Assembly: GCF_014648435.1 (NCBI RefSeq)
Contig: NZ_BMRC01000031.1
Location: 1-64,000, forward strand
DNA: 64,000 nucleotides
DNA from: Nonomuraea spiralis
Lineage (GTDB): Bacteria; Actinomycetota; Actinomycetes; Streptosporangiales; Streptosporangiaceae
Direction: 5' to 3'
Shown here: positions 15,722 to 23,631 of the stretch, in pieces
Layout: every line of letters starts with the position of its first letter
How positions within the stretch are numbered: position 1 is the first letter of the stretch
The notes under the pieces: generated by a model
Told to the model about the DNA's origin: nothing
The model's input: the letters and a program-made list of their open reading frames with translations, nothing else
The model's database searches: none
Made by a program: the position numbers and the translations under genes

Positions 15722-16720
15722 ATGAAGGACTTCATCGCCGGGCTGCCCAAGTGCGAGCTGCACCTGCACATCGAGGGCACGCTTGAGCCGGAGCTCAAGT
15801 TCGCCCTGGCCGAGCGGAACGGCCTCGCGCTGCCCTACGCCTCGGTCGAGGAGATGCGGGACGCCTACTCCTTCGACGACCTGCCCTCCTTCCTCAAGGT
15901 CTACTACGAGGGCATGCAGGTGCTGCGCACCGAGCCCGACTTCTACGACCTGGCCATGGCCTACCTGCGCAAGGCCGCCGAGCAGAACGTGCGCTACGCC
16001 GAGATCTTCTTCGACCCGCAGGCGCACACCTCGCGCGGGGTGCCGTTCGACGTGGTGATCCGCGGGCTGCGGCGGGCGCTGATCGACGCCGACCGGCAGC
16101 TCGGCGTACGGGCCCAGCTCATCATGTGCTTCCTGCGCGATTTCCAGGCCGAGTACGCGATGGCGACGCTGCTGGAGTCGCTGCCGTACAAGGAGTGGAT
16201 CGTCGGCATCGGGCTGGACTCCGACGAGAAGGGCAACCCGCCGGCCAAGTTCGCCGCGGTGTACGAGCGGGCCCGGCAGGAGGGCTACCTGCTGACCATG
16301 CACTGCGACGTCGACCAGGACAACTCGATCGAGCACATCCGCCAGGCGATCGAGGAGATCGGCGTCGACCGCGTCGACCACGGCGTCAACATCCTGGAGG
16401 ACCAGCGGCTGGTCGACCTGGTGCTGGCCCGCGGCATCGGCCTGACCTGCTGCCCGATCTCCAACGGGTACGTCACCGACTCCATGAAGGCCGAGGGCAT
16501 CCGCAAGCTCATGGAGCTCGGCGTCCGCGTGACGATCAACTCCGACGACCCGGCGTACTTCGCGGGGTACGTGGCCGAGAACCTCGCGGCGCTGCAGGAC
16601 GAGCTGCAGCTCACCCGGGAGGAGCTGGCCCAGCTTGAGCGCAACGCGTTCGAGATCACCTGGCTGCCGCGGCACCTGAAGGACGCCTACCTGGCCGAGG
16701 TCGACGCCTACCTCGCGTGA
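15722..16720 (+). CDS. Adenosine/adenine deaminase-family enzyme with variant active-site motif
   Basis: The 332-residue TIM-barrel belongs to the ADD/adenine-aminohydrolase family. It shows LPKCELHLHIEGTLEPEL at the N-terminus (metal H-x-H), VRYAEIFFDPQAHT, DHGVNILED and NSDDPAYFAGYV (metal Asp). It differs at the proton-shuttle site: the usual HAGE is replaced by MHCDVDQDNSIEH. I recall the same HCDVDQ variant in some actinobacterial relatives, so it is probably a distinct substrate class rather than a dead enzyme. It could act on adenine, N6-substituted purines or another aminopurine. It ends the purine operon and is followed by a terminator hairpin. Confidence 0.8.
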   Translation: MKDFIAGLPKCELHLHIEGTLEPELKFALAERNGLALPYASVEEMRDAYSFDDLPSFLKVYYEGMQVLRTEPDFYDLAMAYLRKAAEQNVRYAEIFFDPQAHTSRGVPFDVVIRGLRRALIDADRQLGVRAQLIMCFLRDFQAEYAMATLLESLPYKEWIVGIGLDSDEKGNPPAKFAAVYERARQEGYLLTMHCDVDQDNSIEHIRQAIEEIGVDRVDHGVNILEDQRLVDLVLARGIGLTCCPISNGYVTDSMKAEGIRKLMELGVRVTINSDDPAYFAGYVAENLAALQDELQLTREELAQLERNAFEITWLPRHLKDAYLAEVDAYLA

Positions 16721-16728
16721 CCTGATCC

Positions 16729-16755
16729 GGCGGGGGACCGGCTCGGCCCCCCGCC
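16729..16755 (+). terminator. Hairpin terminator of the purine operon
   Basis: GGCGGGGG (16729-16736) and CCCCCGCC (16748-16755) form a perfect eight-base GC stem with an 11-base loop, eight bases after the deaminase stop. TAAAGG follows rather than a T-run, as is common in actinomycetes. Confidence 0.65.
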
Positions 16756-16781
16756 TAAAGGCCAACCGGCATAATCGCCGC

Positions 16782-17600
16782 ATGCCCTCTTTTCTCGCCC
16801 ATGACGGAACCGAGCTGGCCTTCCACGTGAAGGGCACGGGCGCGCCGCTGGTGTGCGTACCGGGCGGCCCGGGGCGCGCCTCCCGCTACCTGGGCGACCT
16901 CGGTGGGCTCCCCCGGCGGCTGATCCTGCTGGACGGCAGGGGCAGCGGCGACTCGGCGATCCCGGCGGACGCGGAGACGTACCGGTGGGACCGGCAGGCC
17001 GCCGACGTCGAGGCGCTGCGGGAACATCTGGGGCTGGAGCGGATGGACCTGCTGGCCCACTCGGCCGGCGCGAACGTGGCCGTCCGGTACGCCGGCCTCC
17101 ATCCCGGCCGCCTCGGATCCCTGTGCCTCGTCGCGCCCTCGCCGGTCGCCGTGGGCTTCGTACCGACCGAGGACGACTGGCGGGCCGGGCTGGAGCTGCG
17201 CGAGGACGAACCCTGGTACGAGTCCGCCCTGGCCGAGTTCCAGTCGGGCGACGGGCTGGAGGGGCACCGCTTCCTCTACGGCCCCTGGACCGAGCACGCC
17301 AGGGCGCACGCGGCGGGCGCCGAGGACGAGTGCGCCGAGGCAGCGGGCGACGGCTTCTACGCGCCTTCCCCGGTGACGCCGGAGGAGGTCAGGGCCGGGC
17401 TGGCCGCCCTGGACGCGCCCGTGCTGCTGCTGACGGGCGACATGGACGCCCACCCCTGCCGCCTGTACGCGCGGCCCTTCGCCGGCCTGTTCCGCGACGC
17501 GACGCCGGTGACGATGCCCGGCGCCGGGCACTTCCCGTGGGTGGACGACCCGGGCGCGTTCGTCCGGGTCGTGGCGGATTTCCTGGACCGGCGGGGTTAA
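16782..17600 (+). CDS. Alpha/beta hydrolase, proline-iminopeptidase-like
   Basis: The 272-residue protein has the alpha/beta-hydrolase triad: Ser in AHSAGANVA (near residue 95), Asp in LTGDMDAH (near 216) and His in PGAGHFPW (near 246). The oxyanion segment is CVPGGPGRASRYL, the GGPG pattern typical of S33 proline iminopeptidase-like enzymes. A short cap lies between. It has no signal peptide and acts in the cytoplasm. Its substrate is unknown. It stands alone between the purine operon terminator and the cupin regulator. Confidence 0.82.
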   Translation: MPSFLAHDGTELAFHVKGTGAPLVCVPGGPGRASRYLGDLGGLPRRLILLDGRGSGDSAIPADAETYRWDRQAADVEALREHLGLERMDLLAHSAGANVAVRYAGLHPGRLGSLCLVAPSPVAVGFVPTEDDWRAGLELREDEPWYESALAEFQSGDGLEGHRFLYGPWTEHARAHAAGAEDECAEAAGDGFYAPSPVTPEEVRAGLAALDAPVLLLTGDMDAHPCRLYARPFAGLFRDATPVTMPGAGHFPWVDDPGAFVRVVADFLDRRG

Positions 17601-17650
17601 CCCGCAGGGCATGATGGGGGTGGACCCTCGGAACAGGAAGGACTCACCAC

Positions 17651-18226
17651 GTGCGGCAGGAACTCGCGGTGACCAACGGGCAGGCCGCCGGGGTGCGGGG
17701 CGCGCTGGCCGGCAACCTGCGGCGCACGCGGCTGACCCGGGGGCTCAGCGTCCGCGAGCTGGCCGAGCTGACCGGGGTGAGCAAGGCGCTGATCTCGCAG
17801 ATCGAGCGCGGGGTGGCCAATCCGACGATCGAGGTGCTGACGCGGCTGGCGGGGGCGCTGGAGCTCACGTTCGCCGAGCTGACCCGTACTCATCTGGCCG
17901 CGCCCGAGGTGCTGCGCAGGGGCGAGGGCATGCCGATGGCCGTGGGCGACACGACCGTGCGCAGCCTGTTCGCCGCGGCCGACCGGCGGCGGTTCGAGCT
18001 GGCCGAGGGCGACCTGCCGCCGATGACGCGCAGCGCCAAGAGCGCCCACGGCCACGGGTCGGTGGAGCACGCCTACGTGGTGTCGGGCGAGGTGACGGTG
18101 GAGAGCGACACGTGGTCGGTGCGGCTGGGCGAGGGTGACGCGGTGCGGTTCGGCGCCGAGGTCGACCACGTCTACGCGACCGGCGAGCGCGGTTGCCGGG
18201 TGCTGACGCTGATCTCCTACGACTGA
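17651..18226 (+). CDS. XRE-family regulator with C-terminal cupin domain
   Basis: The 191-residue protein starts with an XRE helix-turn-helix (residues about 18-75; LRRTRLTRGLSVRELAELTG, SKALISQIERGVANPTIEVL). It ends with a small cupin barrel (about 115-190; GHGSVEHAYVVSGEVTV, LGEGDAVRFGAEVDHVYA) that should bind a small ligand. This domain pair is common in regulators of amino-acid and polyamine use. GTG 17651 has AAGGA about nine bases upstream. It converges on the peptide-transport operon, whose last gene ends 14 bases away. Control of that operon is plausible but only inferred from position. Confidence 0.88.
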   Translation: MRQELAVTNGQAAGVRGALAGNLRRTRLTRGLSVRELAELTGVSKALISQIERGVANPTIEVLTRLAGALELTFAELTRTHLAAPEVLRRGEGMPMAVGDTTVRSLFAAADRRRFELAEGDLPPMTRSAKSAHGHGSVEHAYVVSGEVTVESDTWSVRLGEGDAVRFGAEVDHVYATGERGCRVLTLISYD

Positions 18227-18240
18227 GGCCGGGCCGCCGC

Positions 18241-19983
18241 TCAGCCGGGCCAGCGGCTGGTGCCGTCGGGCACGCTGGCCAGCAGCTCGCGGGTGTAGGG
18301 GTGGGCGGGGGCGTCCAGCACCTGGTCCACGTCGCCGGTCTCGACGCATTCGCCGGCCCTCAGCACGTACAGGCGGTCGGCCAGCTGGCGGACCACGGCC
18401 AGGTCGTGGGTGATGAACAGCAGGCCCATGCCCAGGCGTTCCCTGAGCCCGGCGAGCAGGGTGAGCACCTGCGCCTGCACGGACACGTCGAGGGCGGAGA
18501 CGGGCTCGTCGCAGACCAGCAGCCGGGGCTCGCCGGCCACGGCCCGCGCGATGGCCACGCGCTGCCGTTCGCCGCCGGACAGGCCGGCCGGGCGCTTGCG
18601 GGCGAGCGCGGGGTCGAGGCCCACCAGGCGCAGCAGCGCACCGACGTCCGTGGGGCGTCCCTCGGCCGCGAGCGCCTCCTTGAGCGTCGCCCCGACGGTA
18701 CGCGCCGGGTTGAGCGTCGAGTACGGATCCTGGAAGATCATCTGCGCCGAGCGACGGGCCTGACGCACCGCCTGGCGGGACATCCGGGTGTAGTCGGAGC
18801 AGTCGAGGCCGTCGAGGGTGATGACGCCCGCGTCGGGGCGTTCCAGGCCGGTCACGCAGCGGGCCAGCGTGGTCTTGCCCGATCCGGACTCGCCGACGAC
18901 GGCCACGACCTCGCCCGGGGCCACGGTCAGGTCCACGCCCGCCAGGGCCGGCCGCGACCCGCCCGCGTACGTCTTGCGCAGCCCCGTGACCTCCAGCAGG
19001 GGCGCGACGGCGGCCCGCGGCGGCGACGGCACACCCGGCGGGGGCGGCGGCGCCTCGGGCAGCGCGGCGGCCCGTACGCACGCCGACAGGCGCTCCCCGG
19101 CTACGGCGACCAGCTCCGGGACGCCCGCGCGGCACTCCTCCACCGCGTACGCGCACCGGTCGGCGAAGCCGCAGCGCCCGGCCACCGCGTCATGGGCCGG
19201 GACCGAGCCCGGCACGGACGGGATGACCGACAACCGCCGGTCGGCGGGCGGCTCGGCGGCCAGCAGCGCCCGCGTGTACGGATGCCGCTGCTCCTCCCGC
19301 AGCTCGGCGGCCCGTCCCACTTCCATGACCCGGCCCGCGTACATGACGACGACCCGGTCGCACATCGAGAACGCCAGCCGCAGGTCGTGCGTGATGAGCA
19401 GGAACGTCATGTCCCGTTCGCGCTGGATACGCCGGATGAGGGCCAGAACCTCGCGCTGCGTGGTGGCGTCGAGCGCGGTGGTCGGCTCGTCGGCCACCAG
19501 GATCCGCGGCGCGGCGGCCAGCGCGCAGGCCAGGCCCACCCGCTGCCGCATGCCCCCGGAGAGCTGGAACGGGTACCTGCCCGCCACCTCGCCCGGCAGC
19601 CCCACCTCGGCCAGCAGCCCCGGCACCTCGCGCTTCGGGTCGGCGCCCTCGGGCAGTCCGTCGGCGATCTGCTTCCCGGCCTTGCGCAGGGGGTTGAGCA
19701 GCGTGAACGGGTCCTGCATGAGCAGCGAGACCGTGCCGCCGCGCTGCCGCCGCATGACCTTGGGGTCGTCGTCGACGCGCCGGCCGTCGATCTCGACGTG
19801 CCCGGTGGACTCCAGCCCGGCGGGCAGCAGCCCGAGCAGCGCCCTGACGGTCAGCGACTTGCCCGACCCGGACTCGCCCACGATCGCCACCGACTCCCCG
19901 GCGGCCATCTCGAAGGACACCTGTGACAGCAGCGTACGGCCGGTGCCCGGCTGCCGTACGGTCAGGTCCGCCACCCGCAACAT
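18241..19983 (-). CDS. Fused double ATP-binding subunit of a peptide ABC transporter (DppD-DppF type)
   Basis: The 580-residue protein joins two ABC ATPase domains. The first (about 1-260) has GESGSGKS, LSGGMRQRVGLA and ILVADEPTTALD, and ends with the oligopeptide-transporter cysteine segment (CGFADRCAYAVEEC). The second (about 300-580) has GESGSGKTTLARC, LSGGERQRVAIAR and LLVCDEPVSALD. Both pairs of Walker motifs are intact, so it should power a heteromeric Dpp/Opp importer alone. ATG 19983 follows the upstream permease stop by two bases. Longer open frame upstream overlaps the permease and is not coding in this frame. Confidence 0.93.
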   Translation of the reverse strand: MLRVADLTVRQPGTGRTLLSQVSFEMAAGESVAIVGESGSGKSLTVRALLGLLPAGLESTGHVEIDGRRVDDDPKVMRRQRGGTVSLLMQDPFTLLNPLRKAGKQIADGLPEGADPKREVPGLLAEVGLPGEVAGRYPFQLSGGMRQRVGLACALAAAPRILVADEPTTALDATTQREVLALIRRIQRERDMTFLLITHDLRLAFSMCDRVVVMYAGRVMEVGRAAELREEQRHPYTRALLAAEPPADRRLSVIPSVPGSVPAHDAVAGRCGFADRCAYAVEECRAGVPELVAVAGERLSACVRAAALPEAPPPPPGVPSPPRAAVAPLLEVTGLRKTYAGGSRPALAGVDLTVAPGEVVAVVGESGSGKTTLARCVTGLERPDAGVITLDGLDCSDYTRMSRQAVRQARRSAQMIFQDPYSTLNPARTVGATLKEALAAEGRPTDVGALLRLVGLDPALARKRPAGLSGGERQRVAIARAVAGEPRLLVCDEPVSALDVSVQAQVLTLLAGLRERLGMGLLFITHDLAVVRQLADRLYVLRAGECVETGDVDQVLDAPAHPYTRELLASVPDGTSRWPG

Positions 19984-19985
19984 GG

Positions 19986-20795
19986 TCACCGGGCCCTCCG
20001 CTCGAAGCGTTCGTGCAGCCAGTCGCCCACCAGGTTGAGCGCGGCGGCGGTGACGATCACGGCCAGGCCGGGCGCGATGACCGCCCACGGGTTGGCCAGG
20101 AGCTGGGTGCGGTTGTCGGCCAGCGTGCGCCCCCAGTCGGGCGAGCCGGCGGGCACGCCCAGGCCGAGGAACGACAACGACGACAGCGACACCAGCGCGT
20201 AGGCGAAGTTGAGGAAGGCCGAGGCCAGGCTGACGGGGGCGATGTTCGGCCAGATGTGCCGGGTCATGATGCGCCAGGACGACAGGTTCTTCAGCAGGGC
20301 GGCCTCGACGTAGGGCCGGTGCCGCTGCTCCAGGACCGCGCCGCGCACCACCCGCGTGTCGGTGGGCGAGAACAACACGACCAGCACGGCTACGGCCAGG
20401 CCGTAGCCGCCGCCGAGCACGCCCGCCACGACGATGGCGACCAGCAGCGCGGGCAGCGAGAACATCAGGTCGGCCCAGCGCATGACCAGGGTGTCCGCCC
20501 AGCCGCCGAAGTAGCCGGCGGCCAGGCCGAGCAGGTTGCCGACCAGCATGGACCCGGCGGCCACGGCGAACGCCCCCGGAACGGCGGTGCGCGCCCCGGC
20601 GACGAGCAGGCTCAGCACGTCGCGGCCCAGGTCGTCGGTGCCGAGCGGGTGGCCGGGGCCCGGCCCGGAGATGCCGGTCATCAGGTCCTGGGCGGTGGCG
20701 CCGGGGACCAGCCAGGGGGCGAAGGCGGCGGCGACCACGACGACCGCGAGCACGGCCAGCGCCAGCGGCACGGCGACGGGGAACCGGCGGGTCAC
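19986..20795 (-). CDS. Peptide ABC transporter permease (DppC type)
   Basis: This 269-residue inner-membrane protein has the DppC features: an N-terminal helix, HPLGTDDLGRDVLSLLVAGAR, five further helices and the EAA loop (EAALLKNLSSWRIMTRHIWPN). It forms the translocation pore with the upstream permease. GTG 20795 overlaps the preceding stop by four bases (GTGA), indicating translational coupling. It lacks the extra N-terminal extension of some DppC proteins, but the length is normal. Confidence 0.92.
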   Translation of the reverse strand: MTRRFPVAVPLALAVLAVVVVAAAFAPWLVPGATAQDLMTGISGPGPGHPLGTDDLGRDVLSLLVAGARTAVPGAFAVAAGSMLVGNLLGLAAGYFGGWADTLVMRWADLMFSLPALLVAIVVAGVLGGGYGLAVAVLVVLFSPTDTRVVRGAVLEQRHRPYVEAALLKNLSSWRIMTRHIWPNIAPVSLASAFLNFAYALVSLSSLSFLGLGVPAGSPDWGRTLADNRTQLLANPWAVIAPGLAVIVTAAALNLVGDWLHERFERRAR

Positions 20796-21748
20796 GACGC
20801 ACCCCCGCCCAGCCGTACGCGGGGATCGGCCACCGAGTAGGCGACGTCCACCAGCAGGTTGACGGCGGCGATCAGCAGGGTCAGCAGCAGCGCGAGCGCC
20901 TGCACCACCGGCACGTCCTTGAACGTGACCGAGTCGACCAGCAGCGACCCCAGCCCCGGCAGCGCGAACGTGACCTCGACCAGCACGGTCCCGGCCAGCA
21001 TGCCGGTGACGACGAGCCCGGCCGCGGTCAGCACGGGCACCAGCGAGTTGCGCATGGCGTAACCGAGCACGACGGGCGCGCTCAGCCCGCGGGCACGGGC
21101 GAAGACGACGTAGTCCTGGTCGAGCTCGCGTACGAGCGCGGCCCTGCTGAACCGGAGGAGCATCCCGGCCGCCCCGGCCGCCAGCGCGACGGCGGGCAGC
21201 GTCAGGTGCCACAACTCACCGGCGAACCCCTCCCCCGTGCCGTAGACGGGGAACCAGCCGAGCCCGAGCGCGAACACCACGAGCAACAGCAGGCCGACCG
21301 CGAACGGCGGCGCGCTCAGCCCCACCACCCCGGCGGTCACCACCAGGCGGTCGCTCGCCCGGCCCTTGCGCAGCGCGCCGAGCACACCGAGCGGGAGACC
21401 GGCGAGCGCGGCCAGGAGCGTGCCGTAGGCGGTCAGGACGAGCGTGCGCGGCAGGCGTTCCCCGAGCATGGCGCCGACGGGCTGGCCGGTCCTGATGGAG
21501 ACGCCGAGGTCGCCGCGGAGCACGCCGCCGAGCCAGCGCAGGTACTGCACGGCGACGGGGTCGTCGAGGTGGTAGCGGGCCCTGAGGGCGGCGATCGTGG
21601 AGGCGGTGGCCGGACGGGTGCCGAGCAGGGTCTGCTGGATGTCTCCGGGGGCCAGGTAGAGCAGGCCGAACACGCCCGCCGACAGCAGCAGCACGACGGC
21701 GGCGGTGCCCGCGGACCTGCGCAGCAGGAACCCGGCCCAGCCCATCAC
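20792..21748 (-). CDS. Peptide ABC transporter permease (DppB type)
   Basis: This 318-residue permease begins with the standard DppB helix (GFLLRRSAGTAAVVLLLSAG) and contains LAPGDIQ, YHLDDPVAVQYLRWL, LGVSIRTGQPV and the EAA loop (DYVVFARARGLSAPVVLGYAMRNS). Six membrane helices are visible. GTG 21748 overlaps the stop of the S9 peptidase by four bases; ATG 21745 is the next codon and equally possible. It is part of the same five-gene operon. Confidence 0.93.
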   Translation of the reverse strand: MMGWAGFLLRRSAGTAAVVLLLSAGVFGLLYLAPGDIQQTLLGTRPATASTIAALRARYHLDDPVAVQYLRWLGGVLRGDLGVSIRTGQPVGAMLGERLPRTLVLTAYGTLLAALAGLPLGVLGALRKGRASDRLVVTAGVVGLSAPPFAVGLLLLVVFALGLGWFPVYGTGEGFAGELWHLTLPAVALAAGAAGMLLRFSRAALVRELDQDYVVFARARGLSAPVVLGYAMRNSLVPVLTAAGLVVTGMLAGTVLVEVTFALPGLGSLLVDSVTFKDVPVVQALALLLTLLIAAVNLLVDVAYSVADPRVRLGGGAS

Positions 21749-23631
21749 AACACCCCGCCCCCGGTCAGCCAGCCGATCACGCGCTCCGCCGCGTCCCTGC
21801 GGTGGGCGGGCTCGACCAGCTCGTGACCCTCCCGAGGGTAGACGACGAGCTGAGTGCTCACACCGGCCGCCGACCAGGCACGATAGAGCTGTTCCGCCTG
21901 TCCGGGTGGCGTGGTGCGGTCACGTTCGCCGTGCAGGATCAGGGTCGGGGTCTCGACCTCGGCGGCGTGGTAGACCGGCGAGCGGGCGGCCAGGTCCTCG
22001 CGTCCCTCGGGGGTGGCCGGGTCGGCCCCGGCGTGGTAGAGCGGGTCGAAGCCGCCTGCGAGGTTGCTGGCGGTGGAGAAGCTCAGCCAGTCGCTGACGC
22101 CGGACATGACGACGGCGGCGCGGAAGCGGTTCGTACGGGTGACGGCCCAGGCGGTCAGGAAGCCGCCGTAGCTCAGTCCCATGACGGCCGTACGGCCGGG
22201 GTCGGCGACGCCGGCGGCGATCAGGTGGTCCACGCCGGCGAGCACGTCGTCCAGGTCCGCCTCGCCGAACCGGCCGATGACCGCGCGGGCGTAGTCCTGG
22301 CCGCGTCCGCTGCTGCCCCTGGGGTTGGGCAGCAGGACGGCCGCGCCGGCGTGCGCGAGCGGCACGGCGAGCTGGTTGGACTCGGCGGGCGCGAACGAAC
22401 TGGACCACAACCAGGTGGGCCCCCCGTGCACGACGACAACCAGCGGCCGAGGCCCACCGCCGCCCTCCGACGTCAGCCGCTCGGGACCGTTGCCATCCTC
22501 CGACGTCAGCCGCTCGGGACCGCCACCGCCCTCCGGTGTCGTGAGGAGGAGGCCGGTGATCGGGAGGCCGTCGCGGCCCGTCCAGGTGATCTCCTCCTGG
22601 TGGACGGCGAGCCCGGCCAGCCCGGCGTTGAGGGCGGTGACCTGGCGCCAGCCGCCGTCCGCGAGGGAGGCCACGGCGACCTCCGGGGGCAGCTCGGGGC
22701 TCTCCCAGCAGGCCGCGGCCACCCGGCCGGCACGGTCCACGGACAACGAGGGCTGGCCGTCGCGCCCGCCCAGCGTGCCCCGGGCCGTCCAGCGGCTCAG
22801 CACACGACCGTCGGCGCCGAGCACGCCGCCGTGCACGCCGGTGCCCGACCAGCCGGTGAACCACAGGGTCTCGTCGTCCAGCCAGCCGAGGTCGGTGACG
22901 TCGTCCAGCTCGCCCAGGTACGCGACCTCCCCCGTGACCAGGTCGGCGCGCAACACGCGGCCCGAGACGATCGACAACCCCTCGACCACCACGGCCGCCC
23001 GCCCGCCCGGGGCCAGCCGGGGCCGGCTGAGCTGCCAGGACGTGCGGTGCAGCGTACGCACCTCGCCGCCGTCGACCAGGTCCAGCCGCGGCCGGTAGTA
23101 CCCGGCGGGCGTCTCGTCCTCGGAGGTCACCGCGAGGGCGCGGCGTCCGCGCCAGTCGGCGTCCCACACGGTCAGGCCGGGCAGGGCGAGCTCGTGCGGC
23201 CGGTCGTCGCCGATCTCGAACCAGGCCAGGCGGCGCAGCCGCGCGCCCGGCGTGAGGACGAAGGGGTCGGCCGGGTCATGGACACGCAGGCCCAGGTGGC
23301 TGCCGTCGCGTTCGCTGCCGGGGTCGGCCAGCCGTACCAGGACGGTGCCGTCCTCGCCGGGGATCAGGTCCTCGATCTCGCCGTCCACGCGGGCCCGCCA
23401 CCCGTCCACCGCCAGCTCGCCGGGGGCCGTCGCGCGCAGCAGCCGCCCGTCGGGGAGCCATCGGACCAGGCCGTGGCAGTCGCCCGCGGCCGTCACGCCG
23501 CCGTCCAGCGTGACGACGTGCGCGACGCCGTCGATCACGCAGGCGACGCGGTCGCCGTCCGGGTGCAGGGACACCGACTCGGGGTATCGCATCCCGGCCA
23601 GCGCCTCGTGCACGTCGATGGGGTTCGTCAT
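21745..23631 (-). CDS. S9-family prolyl-oligopeptidase-like serine peptidase
   Basis: The 628-residue enzyme has an N-terminal beta-propeller-like region (about 1-370) and a C-terminal alpha/beta-hydrolase domain with VVVHGGPTWLW, the nucleophile GLSYGGFLTAWA (near 475), the Asp in ILHGERDRTTP and the His in YPREGHELVEP. It would cleave imported oligopeptides in the cytoplasm; there is no signal peptide. A 14-residue duplication, PERLTSEDGNG/PERLTSEGGGG, lies just before the catalytic domain. ATG 23631 shares a base with the stop of the binding protein, and its stop overlaps the first permease. Its position inside a peptide-import operon supports uptake-coupled hydrolysis. Confidence 0.9.
   Translation of the reverse strand: MTNPIDVHEALAGMRYPESVSLHPDGDRVACVIDGVAHVVTLDGGVTAAGDCHGLVRWLPDGRLLRATAPGELAVDGWRARVDGEIEDLIPGEDGTVLVRLADPGSERDGSHLGLRVHDPADPFVLTPGARLRRLAWFEIGDDRPHELALPGLTVWDADWRGRRALAVTSEDETPAGYYRPRLDLVDGGEVRTLHRTSWQLSRPRLAPGGRAAVVVEGLSIVSGRVLRADLVTGEVAYLGELDDVTDLGWLDDETLWFTGWSGTGVHGGVLGADGRVLSRWTARGTLGGRDGQPSLSVDRAGRVAAACWESPELPPEVAVASLADGGWRQVTALNAGLAGLAVHQEEITWTGRDGLPITGLLLTTPEGGGGPERLTSEDGNGPERLTSEGGGGPRPLVVVVHGGPTWLWSSSFAPAESNQLAVPLAHAGAAVLLPNPRGSSGRGQDYARAVIGRFGEADLDDVLAGVDHLIAAGVADPGRTAVMGLSYGGFLTAWAVTRTNRFRAAVVMSGVSDWLSFSTASNLAGGFDPLYHAGADPATPEGREDLAARSPVYHAAEVETPTLILHGERDRTTPPGQAEQLYRAWSAAGVSTQLVVYPREGHELVEPAHRRDAAERVIGWLTGGGVL

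Noticed and set aside
14465..16720. Fusion of the two purine deaminases suggested by a 751-codon frame
   Set aside because: The first part is an out-of-frame reading of ade; the ADD-family gene starts at ATG 15722.
18193..19926. A 577-codon plus-strand ORF opposite the ABC ATPase
   Set aside because: It is the antisense shadow of a gene with intact Walker and signature motifs.
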